Source of the DNA: Lasiosphaeris hirsuta
Lineage: Eukaryota > Ascomycota > Sordariomycetes > Sordariales > Lasiosphaeriaceae
Length of the DNA stretch: 64,000 bases
Direction: 5' to 3'
Assembly: GCA_030549175.1 (NCBI GenBank)
Contig: JAUKUA010000009.1
Coordinates: 248,001-312,000 of the forward strand
How positions within the stretch are numbered: the first letter of the stretch is position 1; each line of letters begins with the position of its first letter. Positions 56,592 to 64,000 of this stretch are shown piece by piece. Under the pieces are notes generated by a model, which was not told the DNA's origin, did no database searches, and worked only from the letters and a program-made list of their open reading frames with translations. A program made the position numbers and the translations under genes.

Positions 56592-56969
56592 ACGGAATGA
56601 CTGATGCCGTTAGTCCATTGAGCGCCCACCCTCTTTCTTACGTCGAAGCGAGCAATGATTTTAACCTGTTGATACACCCAAACAGCGTGGCAGGCACTAC
56701 CCAAACTACATCGGGACCCTTGCGCTCATTGGCGCGCATATAACCAAGTCGGGAGTAAGAGGACGATTGGAGGAACTATTCCTGTTGAGCATGGAGTCAT
56801 CTCTGAATTTCCTACCTACCTCATCAGGCACCAGTGTTGCGCCGCCACCACCCTTTCCTTCTTGCGCTGAAATAAGGAGGACATCCAGATTCAGGGATTT
56901 CTCCCGCCTCACAAACAGCAAATACAAGAGCCAGCACCGCTTCGTTTTTTGGAGCCTCCATTTTTGACC

Positions 56970-58022
56970 ATGTGGTATTTCGTCATTTCTGCGGTTTGCA
57001 TAGTGCTAAATGCCAGTGCTTAGTCGCTCCAAGGCGGTGGGGAATCACTCACGGTTGCGAGACAAGGTTCAGATATTTTCCCCACTAGATTTGAGTGGAA
57101 GTCAACTGGACCCCTAGTAAGCCCAAAGAACGACGGCCGGAACTTGGCAGGTATCAAGGACCCGACCATCGTCGAGATCAACGGGACATATCATGTTTTC
57201 GCCAGCACTTCTCAAGCGTCGGGGTACGGCCTGGTCTACATGAGCTTTACCGACTTTGATAAAGCAAACTCGGCCGAGTTCCACTACCTGGATCAATCAT
57301 CTATCGGAACCGGGTACCGAGCTGCCCCCCAAGTCTTCTACTTTGAGCCGCAGCAGCTTTGGTACTTGGTGTTCCAGAACGGCAATGCCGCCTACTCAAC
57401 CAACAAAGAAATCGGCAACCCCAAAGGATGGACAGCCCCAAAGAACTTCTACACCTCGACCCCCACCATCATCCAGCAGAACCTCGACGGCGGGTATTGG
57501 GTCGACATGTGGGTTATATGTGACGCCTCGAACTGTCACCTTTTTTCCTCCGATGATAACGGTCGTCTGTACCGCTCCCAGACTTCACTAGACAGCTTTC
57601 CCAACGGCATGAACAACGCCACGATTGCCTTATCCGACAGGAAGAATGACTTGTTCGAGGCCTCGTGCGTGTACAGCATTGGGGGAGGGCGGTATCTGCT
57701 GTTGGTCGAGGCCATTGGCAGCGATGGCAACCGCTACTTCCGCTCCTGGACCTCGACAAGTCTCTCTGGCGGCTGGACAGCTCTTGCTGCCACCGAATCC
57801 CACCCTTTTGCCCACGCAAGTAATGTCGTGTTTTCCGGCACCCCGTGGACGAAGAGCATTAGTCATGGAGAGGTCATCCGCACCCAGACCGACCAAACCC
57901 TCAACATCAGCCCCTGCAACCTCCGGTTTCTGTACCAGGGGGTGAGCCCGACAGCAAACGAAAGCTACAATTCGTTGCCGTGGAAGCTTGCCCTTCTTAC
58001 GCAGGTGAACACGGCCTGCTAA
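56970..58022 (+). pseudogene. GH62 alpha-L-arabinofuranosidase, interrupted by an in-frame TAG after the signal peptide
   Basis: ATG 56970 gives MWYFVISAVCIVLNASA, a good signal peptide, but codon 18 is TAG (57021-57023). The same frame then runs open to 58022: SLQGGGESLTVARQGSDIFPTRFEWKSTG and a complete GH62 domain. Landmarks: GIKDPTIV (base Asp), YGLVYMSFTDF, GYRAAPQVFYF, WYLVFQNGNAAYST, WVDMWVICD, LFEASCVY (acid Glu), FRSWTSTSLSGGW, and NLRFLYQG with the C-terminal Cys. A spliced rescue was sought: a GTATTT donor at 56974 and the CTTAG acceptor at 57023 would make a 50-base intron but break the frame. The stop fits CAG-to-TAG. Either the gene is dead, an upstream exon was missed, or the base is an error. 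GH62 removes arabinose from xylan. Confidence 0.75.
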
Positions 58023-58783
58023 CCTGGGTACCGAATGCCGGCACTTTGAATTGGCTGGGATGACGGGGATAGACACGGACGCTGAATGTGGTCACAAGGC
58101 AAATACCCGCGGCACGGGGGAAGGAGAGGGAACATATACCAGCACCCCTGCGCCCCTCTCCAGGTTGGGATGGTAGGAAGAATAAAGTAAAATGCCTGCA
58201 CTGCATTTTTGTCGTGTTAGCCCAAACCTCACTCACAGCGTAATGGTTCATGCAGGTGTGATTGGTTGCAAATTCCCCTGACGAGCCAAGACCGCAGCGA
58301 CCTTTCCGCGGCAGCTCAAAACACCTCCTCTGCCGCACAGAGCCACAGTCTTGAAACGCACAAGGAGGCGCCAAGCACGTGTGATGCGCTACTTGGCAGT
58401 CACGCCTCCATTGTTGGATTATTGGGTATTGAAACAAGAAATTGTTCTCGCGCTGCTGTGCAGCCACCAGCACTGACTATCCACAGAGCCAGTTTTCGTC
58501 TGCCAATTGCGCCACGAGTCCCCTGCCCCTGGAAACGGTGATGATCTGCGGCTCGGAAGTTTTACTTTGTGCTCTTGCCGGCGGGCGTCGAGCCTGGGCG
58601 GGTCAGAGCCTGTGATCTTGTCCATGGTATATACTCTGGCCACTGCGCCTTCGTGATGCCAGCGGCGGATGTTTTCTCACTCCTCGCGCCCAAGCTCCCA
58701 CCCGGACTACCACTTCCTTGCCACCTCGTGCTACTTCGTTTCTGCCAGTGCTGGACACTTTGTTGTTTTTAATATCCCACATT
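58023..58783. other. Intergenic, upstream of the PEBP-like gene
   Basis: 760 bases; ORFs at 57997-58473 and 58603-58917 (minus) have no domain. No gene called. Confidence 0.4.
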
Positions 58784-59735
58784 ATGTTTTCTTCGGCAAG
58801 CTTTGTCGCCATGGCGGCACTGGCCTCGATGGCCTTCGCCGACGACAATGCTGTCAGCGTCAGCACACTAGACTTCAAGAATGCCTTTGTCCAATCGGGC
58901 ATTGTCCCCGAAGTCATCGCGGCGCTCGATCCCGCAGTATCCTTCTACGCCAGCTACAGGGCTGCAGACGGACACGACGAGCTTCTTATTCCGGGCTCCA
59001 GTCTTACCGTCGCCGAAGCAGCGGCGCAGCCGCTCGAATTCAGCGTCGAGAATCTCAATAACGCCACCAACATTACATCCCAGACCAGATACCTGATATA
59101 TCTGGTTCGTTTTGACCGTTTATGCTCAGCCTCGTGACTACTAGCTAACCTTCTGTTTAAGCTGGACGCCGATGCGCCCGCCCGCAGCAACCCGACGGCG
59201 AGGAACCTTCGACATTACCTTGCGGGCAACTACAGCCTGGCAAACGTCAACTCGACTCTCCTCGCAACTGCCCAGCGTCTCGCCGTGCCGACCGGCAGGT
59301 TTTTCCCCTTCACTCAGTTCACCCAGGCAAACCCCATGCCCAACAGCGGCATTCACCGCTTCATCTATGCCCTATACACACAGCCGGCTCGCTTCAACAA
59401 CGCCGGCTTCGACTCTGTCGGCATGGAGGCTGAGACAGCGAACTGGAATGTAAGTTGCTCCCATACCGATGCATACCTCTCAACCCGCCGCTGACCATGT
59501 GCAGCTCTCTCGCTGGCGAACGCAGCTTGGCTTGGGCCCTGCCATTGGCGCCACATTCTTCACAATCGACACGGGCGCCAATGGGGGACAGGGCACAAGC
59601 TCCAACAACACTGGCGTCATTAACAACGGTGGCGGTACAGCCGGGACAAGCGCTGCGGCTAGCCTTGCTGCCTCTTTCTATATGGCAGCCTTTACTGTGT
59701 TTGCTGCATCCCTCGGCTTGGTCACTCTGCTTTAG
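58784..59735 (+). CDS. GPI-anchored PEBP-like (phosphatidylethanolamine-binding fold) protein (279 aa)
   Basis: Exons 58784-59104, 59162-59449 and 59505-59735, all phase 0. ATG 58784 opens a signal peptide (MFSSASFVAMAALASMAFA). The PEBP fold shows as FYASYRAADGHDELLIPGSSLTVAEA, RYLIYLLDADAPARSNPTARNLRHYLAGNY and NSGIHRFIYALYTQPARF, the fungal version of the DPDxP and GxHRY motifs. NWNLSRWRTQLGLGPAIGATFF closes the domain. A Gly/Asn/Thr-rich linker and a hydrophobic tail (SFYMAAFTVFAASLGLVTLL) follow, fitting a GPI anchor. PEBP proteins bind phospholipid head groups or regulate kinases and proteases; the secreted fungal ones have no settled role. Confidence 0.85.
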
Positions 59736-60421
59736 TAGCCCCCATTGTCTCTGGTAATAACCCCTAGCAGTGAGAAAAGGACGAGGCGGAAGCTCGAGTG
59801 GGAAGTTTGTGACCAAGGAACAAGAATGAGGTTGTGATCCGTGTTTTGGCACTCGGAGTTGGAATATTTTATCAGGAGTTGGTTTGGGGTACCTACCGTG
59901 GCACTTGGTTTACCTTGTGAAAAATTCGTGTAGGCTGGTAGGTCGGTTGATAGGGACTATATTCATGTTTTTGAACCAAGCAATCATTTCATCGTTCAGT
60001 AAAGTACCGATCAAGTTGGCTGTCAAACAAAGGAGAAAAACCAATGCATTGGTGTGGTAGGTGGTGAGTGACAGCATCTGAAGCGTAATGTCAACCAATT
60101 TGGTTCTCCTATCAAGTACCTCCAACAAAGTAACAAAGTGACCTAGCTATAGCCTATATCATCTTCCCCCCTTGCTGGATTGAACCGCGAAGCTCGGCAG
60201 CCAAATTCTCACTTGCCGACGTGTATACTTTACCACCGCCTCCCGGAAGATGCTGACAGTCTCGACATTGCACAATTAACCATGGTACCAAGTCTCGTGT
60301 CCGCCCTCTACTGTGGCCACCGATGCAATATCAATTCATTGCAGTCTCTTCCAAACTTCTCGCCTGGCTCTTCACCCATCTCGGATCGTTCGTTCAAGGT
60401 TTGATCCATCACAAATTCAAG
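59736..60421. other. Intergenic, no gene recognised
   Basis: About 690 bases between two plus-strand genes for secreted proteins; nothing seen. Confidence 0.4.
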
Positions 60422-60799
60422 ATGCTGAAGGCTTTATTGCTCTTTTCCCTCTGCTTGGCAGCGAGGGCCGCTAGATCCTGCGAGAGCATAGCTTTTCAAT
60501 GGACCGTCAGTGAGTTCACGTACGATGCGCCGGATAGCACGGCGGTGGGCCGCGGGGCGATTGATGCATTTGTGGGCTTGTATTTGAAGACGGGCGGCGC
60601 CGATTACAGCTGCTATGGATCGTGGCTAGACGCTTGGGGAGGTCGAGTGGACCGGGGGAAGGACCTGATCTGGTATCACTGTATAAACTCCAAAGGTCGA
60701 GCTGTCGATGAGACGGTTTCGTTCGCCATTGACTGGAAGAATCGGACGCTGGATGCCGCCCACACGTATTTGTGTAACGGGGGCTCCAACACAAAGTGA
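60422..60799 (+). CDS. Small secreted Cys-containing protein (126 aa, 3' end uncertain)
   Basis: ATG 60422 begins MLKALLLFSLCLAARAARS, a signal peptide, then a ~105-residue product with four Cys in SCES, YSCYG, WYHC and YLCNG. These could form two disulfides, and Trp and Asp are frequent. The frame closes with TGA at 60797-60799, which coincides with a GTGAGT donor at 60796. An intron to the CAG at 60869 would add 15-20 residues ending in CSS; it would not join the longer ORF at 60815 in frame. The family is not recognised; size and signal fit a small secreted or effector-like protein. Confidence 0.5.
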   Translation: MLKALLLFSLCLAARAARSCESIAFQWTVSEFTYDAPDSTAVGRGAIDAFVGLYLKTGGADYSCYGSWLDAWGGRVDRGKDLIWYHCINSKGRAVDETVSFAIDWKNRTLDAAHTYLCNGGSNTK

Positions 60800-60814
60800 G
60801 TTACCAGGCACTCC

Positions 60815-61393
60815 TTGGGATCACTTCCACAAGGTCTTGAGATCTGTGATACACACAAAGACTTTGCAGTGCTGATTTCCCCAAGCCTGCCTTGGGTCGC
60901 AACCGGCTCTGTAGCTCTTGATCTTGACTGCGATGCGTTGGACGCGCTCGGCAGCCCGACCCGATGCCTTACGCAAAGACGACGTTTTGATCTCCTTACC
61001 CACCCCGAATCACCTCCAGCAGTCACAGAACCTCCCCAACGCAGTAACCTCACAGCAACCCCATCCTGGGAGGTCACCGAGTACTCACAACTTTCAGCAC
61101 CAGCTGAGCCAAGGCTTTCTGAATCCGTGCTGCCCGGAGCTACTCTGTTTATACTGAGGGATATGGGTGGCCCTGTTACGCTGAATTGCACGAGAGCGAA
61201 TTTCACTGGCTCACACCCTACCGCAGGCACTATCGCTGGGAGTTGCAGCGCCGCGGCCCCCCCTTTAGAGAAGATAGCATTACCAGTTACATTTCGCATT
61301 GAAATGGATTTAAAGCTGCTGGAAGTAACTCAAAGCTTGGAGTGCCAAGGCCCATCTACAAGGAACTGGTTTGTAACTCCAGTGACCCCATAA
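60815..61393 (+). other. Unplaced 193-codon ORF
   Basis: Open from 60815 with sensible composition (DLDCDALDALGSPTRC, PVTLNCTRANFTGSHPTAG) and N-glycosylation-like sites. No phase-compatible splice to the secreted protein upstream was found. It may be its second exon through an undetected intron, or spurious. Confidence 0.3.
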
Positions 61394-61726
61394 GGGAAGA
61401 TCGGAACTGACGCCCTCCGAGCTCCAGATGATATTCTAGAGGAGTCGTAGCTGTACCAGTGTGGTACTTTGACAGTTCAGATTCCTTTCTCAACGTGAAG
61501 AAAATTTGGGTTGGCGGGAGGTACGCAGGCTGAAGTGGCAAAAATTAAGGTAGGTGTGGCTGCACAGCGGTTCCGTTCGGAACGAATGGCAGTCTTGAGC
61601 GGAGGTCATGAATTGACCTTGAGTGCGCTGTGTTGTGCCGCTTGCCCGAAGATCTGGTACGCCCCCTCCGTTTGCTCATATTTGAAGCCTTTCGATGTGG
61701 TCAGTGTGGTGTACTTGAAGGATGGT
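61394..61726. other. Intergenic, site of the missing dehydrogenase remainder
   Basis: About 330 bases with no gene. The rest of the alcohol dehydrogenase that should follow on the minus strand is not here. Confidence 0.4.
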
Positions 61727-62038
61727 GCAATGTGAATACATGCCGCGCCGGCAGTATTCACATGTCGCGCAGGACGAGATGCACGAGATCACGACGCGAT
61801 GACCGGGCCTCAGCGACGGGACGGAAGTGCCGACCGACTCGATCACGCCGACGCCTCCATGGCCGAGGACTCGCCCTGGAGTGCAGGTTGCGACCTCGCC
61901 CTTGCGAATGTGCAAGTCGGTACCGCAGATGGTGCTCTTGACAAGCTTGACGATGGCGTCCGAGGGGAATTGCAAAGTCGGCTTGGGGCGGTCTTGGAGT
62001 TCTACCTTCCCCTTGGCCGTGTACACGAGGGCTTTCAT
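61727..62038 (-). pseudogene. N-terminal fragment of a zinc alcohol dehydrogenase
   Basis: ATG 62038 gives MKALVYTAKGKVELQDRPKP, then STICGTDLHIRKGEV with the catalytic Cys, RVLGHGGVGVIESVG, and SCATCEYCRRGMYSHC with the four structural Cys. The family has GHE at the second zinc position; here it reads GHG, losing the Glu. Homology stops after ~104 residues, where the cofactor-binding domain should begin, and unrelated residues lead to a stop at 61676. Truncated relic. Confidence 0.7.
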
Positions 62039-62062
62039 TTTGCAAAATGGTGGCTTGTGCAA

Positions 62063-62485
62063 AGGTCGGCCTGGATCGTGTCAGCGGGAAAGAGTTGGGG
62101 CAGAAGCATCATATGCTTTGCCTATTGTTAAAACTGACGTATGAGTTTTCGAGCACAAGCTATCTGTCATGTTGGCGTGATGATGAGGCCACACGAAAGT
62201 GACATGTAAAGGTGCACCTACTTACCTACCTACCTAGGTACATGCAACATCCACACGCTAACACCAGGCGGTGCGTCTGCTTGCTGACATGTGATTAGAG
62301 CAGTAAACTCTAAAGTGGTGGGACCATTGGCGTAGGTACCACAAGACCGAGGGCAAAACAAGGGAAAAGCAGCTTCATTCTACAAAATGTTCACCACTAG
62401 TGTCAAATGGCATGCCGTGTCAAATATGTACATAGAACTTTAGTCAACGCTGCTCGGCCCAGAACCTAGGCTGGACTGGCAAGTA
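62063..62485. other. Intergenic, no gene recognised
   Basis: About 420 bases with a TACC/ACCT run near 62218-62240; nothing else seen. Confidence 0.4.
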
Positions 62486-63655
62486 TCAAAAGAGAAACAC
62501 GATAGCACCAACTATCAGCATCACTGATGCCTCGGCCCCATGCCTATGCCCACCGCTCACAGTCACCACCTGGGGGCTCGGTGTGCTGCTTGGGACGCTC
62601 TTGGGGCTGGCTGAAGAGACGATTGCCGCCAAGGTGGTGGATGTGCCCTTGCTCGGCTGGCTGCCGTTCGTTATGGCTGTAGCTTGCGTGGAGCTACTGT
62701 TGGCAGTTTGGCTCGAAATCGTGGCAGCAGGCGCGGTGTGGACCGCCGAAGAGACCTGGACTGGGGCAGTGGCGGTGGCGCGCTCGCTACTACTACTAGT
62801 CCATGAAGCAACCAAGCCCAAGGAGGCTGGGTCCTCCGTCGGGGTAGTAACGCTGGTGGGGGACACAGAAGTCCATGTCTTGGCCTGCTCTTTGAAGACA
62901 GCAGCCGTGGGAGTAGCAAGAGTGGTAAGCGTGGTGGGCCTCGCACGAGCAGAGCTGTCCGCATGAGAATCGCCGGCAGCTTTGGCCCTGGGAGCCGCAA
63001 CTTCGCCGGTGCCGGCCACGACAGTTTGGCCCGATTGATACTGGATGTTGTAGACGGGAGCGGTTGTCAGCTTGGACGTGAGACCCAGCGTATGGGCACA
63101 GCTGGGCTGGTTGCTGATGGCAAGGTCGAGTGAGCACTCCTCATCGAAACCGAGCGAGCAGACCGAGTCGCAGATGTTGTACAAGACGTGGTTCTTGGCC
63201 ACATAGCTATCAGGCTGGGCAAGACAGCTGCTGATGAAGTTCATGCTGTTGGAGGCGCTGAACGGCAGCTTGGAGCCTGGGGTGTAGATGAGGTCGGAGC
63301 ACTCGGCGGAGTCCACCTCTTCGTATTCCATGGCAACGGGCCCGCCCGTGATGGGATCAGTGGCAGCCGACTCGCCCGTCTGCAGGTAGTTCCAGGCGTC
63401 GTAACTGACATCAAAAGCACCACCGGACTGATCGATGCGGAGAAGATGCACGGAGCGGTCGCCATAGCTGAGCTTCACACAGAAGTTGTCGCAGTCCACG
63501 GCGCCGGGCCAGTAGGCAACTCGGTCCGTGTTGATCTTGCAGCCAAGCACGCCGACCGAGGAGGAGTAGCTATCGTGCGGCGTGGTCCAGACGCCCTCGG
63601 CCGCGGCACCCTGAGCAAGCGTGAGGAGCGCCGCAAGGGCAAAAAGAACAGACAT
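62486..63655 (-). CDS. GPI-anchored Cys-rich secreted wall protein (389 aa)
   Basis: A single exon. Signal peptide MSVLFALAALLTLAQGAAA, then a ~190-residue folded domain with spaced Cys (VLGCKINTDR, DCDNFCVKL, AECSDLIY, SSCLAQPD, NICDSVCSLGFDEECSLD, PSCAHTLG), likely four to six disulfides. RVAYWPGAVDCDNFCVKLSY with SVHLLRIDQSGGAFDVSYDA resembles fungal surface proteins with a double-psi barrel-like (expansin/barwin) core, but this is only a resemblance. From about residue 215 the chain is Ser/Thr/Ala-rich, suited to O-glycosylation, and it ends in a short hydrophobic helix (ASVMLIVGAIVFLF), as a GPI-anchored protein would. A wall or adhesion role is likely; no enzyme activity can be claimed. 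Confidence 0.75.
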   Translation of the reverse strand: MSVLFALAALLTLAQGAAAEGVWTTPHDSYSSSVGVLGCKINTDRVAYWPGAVDCDNFCVKLSYGDRSVHLLRIDQSGGAFDVSYDAWNYLQTGESAATDPITGGPVAMEYEEVDSAECSDLIYTPGSKLPFSASNSMNFISSCLAQPDSYVAKNHVLYNICDSVCSLGFDEECSLDLAISNQPSCAHTLGLTSKLTTAPVYNIQYQSGQTVVAGTGEVAAPRAKAAGDSHADSSARARPTTLTTLATPTAAVFKEQAKTWTSVSPTSVTTPTEDPASLGLVASWTSSSSERATATAPVQVSSAVHTAPAATISSQTANSSSTQATAITNGSQPSKGTSTTLAAIVSSASPKSVPSSTPSPQVVTVSGGHRHGAEASVMLIVGAIVFLF

Positions 63656-64000
63656 ATCTGCGTCCTGCGTCCTGCGTGGTATCTGGTGGGTTCGGAATAT
63701 CCCGTGAGGTTTTTGCTACTTGCAGGAGTGTGGTATTGGAAAGCAGTGGATGCGGCCGCTGGATGGGCGCGAGAAAGAGTGTTGAATGGTTCCTGAACGG
63801 TGCCTATGTGCCTATGTGCCTAATAAAATGAGTGAGTTTGGCTTTGCAGATGCAGATGCAGATGCAGATGCTGCCTCGGTCGCAACAGGAACTGGGACTC
63901 GGAAGGAGTGGGTGGGCCTGAAATGAGTGAGCCTGGCAACAACGAGCTCCAAAAAGAGTGGGTGGCCTGCCACGATGTCGCGGGCGAGGTGTGTGGTGAG
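63656..64000. other. Upstream region of the GPI-anchored wall protein with short repeats
   Basis: No gene. Contains TGCCTATG repeats (63801-63820) and GCAGAT repeats (63846-63871). Confidence 0.45.
63846..63871. repeat. GCAGAT hexanucleotide repeat
   Basis: Four perfect GCAGAT units followed by GC, about 190 bases upstream of the wall-protein start. Confidence 0.7.

Larger units (their letters stand above)
56336..56969. promoter_or_regulatory. Divergent promoter region of the GH43/GH62 pair
   Basis: 634 bases between start codons. Two matches to CGGDTAAW, the consensus reported for the Aspergillus arabinose regulator AraR, occur on the plus strand: CGGTTAAT at 56490-56497 and CGGATAAA at 56584-56591. 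By base-frequency expectation about 0.1 match would occur by chance. Sordariomycetes use another arabinose regulator, so the motif may be read by a different protein. Confidence 0.45.

Overview
The window is nuclear DNA of a filamentous ascomycete (Pezizomycotina, probably Sordariomycetes). This rests on short GT-AG introns with CTAAY-type branch sites, a LaeA-type methyltransferase, an ascomycete laccase, GH43 and GH62 arabinofuranosidases, GPI-anchored wall proteins, and retrotransposons carrying the mark of repeat-induced point mutation (RIP: CpA/TpG almost absent, Trp and Gln codons turned into stops). The species cannot be named from sequence alone. Most spliced models were checked by exon phase: the summed exon lengths give an open frame of whole codons.

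Layout. 1-10.5 kb is a RIP-mutated transposon block: the chromodomain end of a Ty3/gypsy element, a long RIP-killed ORF of unknown identity, the 3' end of one LINE, and a nearly full-length second LINE of the same orientation. 11.7-14.8 kb is a 1002-residue fungal protein of unknown function. 15.5-16.4 kb is a broken gene for a secreted/membrane protein. 17.7-19.6 kb is a ten-exon LaeA-like methyltransferase.

21.6-40.8 kb is the most interesting part: about twelve small-molecule enzyme genes with no PKS, NRPS or terpene synthase and no recognisable transcription factor. In order: two cupins, a 3-hydroxyisobutyrate dehydrogenase-like reductase, a metallo-beta-lactamase-fold hydrolase, a two-domain and a one-domain carboxymuconolactone-decarboxylase-like protein, a zinc alcohol dehydrogenase, a second metallo-beta-lactamase, a second hydroxyisobutyrate dehydrogenase-like protein, a small-molecule methyltransferase, a Dal5-type transporter, and an FAD monooxygenase of the dihydroxypyridine-hydroxylase type. 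Four enzyme families occur twice. The content suggests uptake, hydroxylation, ring cleavage, lactone/lactam opening, decarboxylation and redox steps, i.e. breakdown or detoxification of an aromatic or heterocyclic compound; the substrate is unknown and the pathway is inference.

41-46 kb is a decayed stretch (an FAD-oxidoreductase pseudogene, a rhodopsin-like membrane protein remnant) with one small conserved-looking gene. 46.8-63.7 kb is rich in secreted products: a DJ-1/PfpI protein with a signal peptide, a laccase, a divergent GH43/GH62 arabinofuranosidase pair (the GH62 interrupted by a TAG just after its signal peptide), a GPI-anchored PEBP-like protein, a small Cys-containing secreted protein, an alcohol dehydrogenase fragment and a GPI-anchored Cys-rich wall protein. 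This part looks adapted to plant cell-wall degradation and the cell surface.
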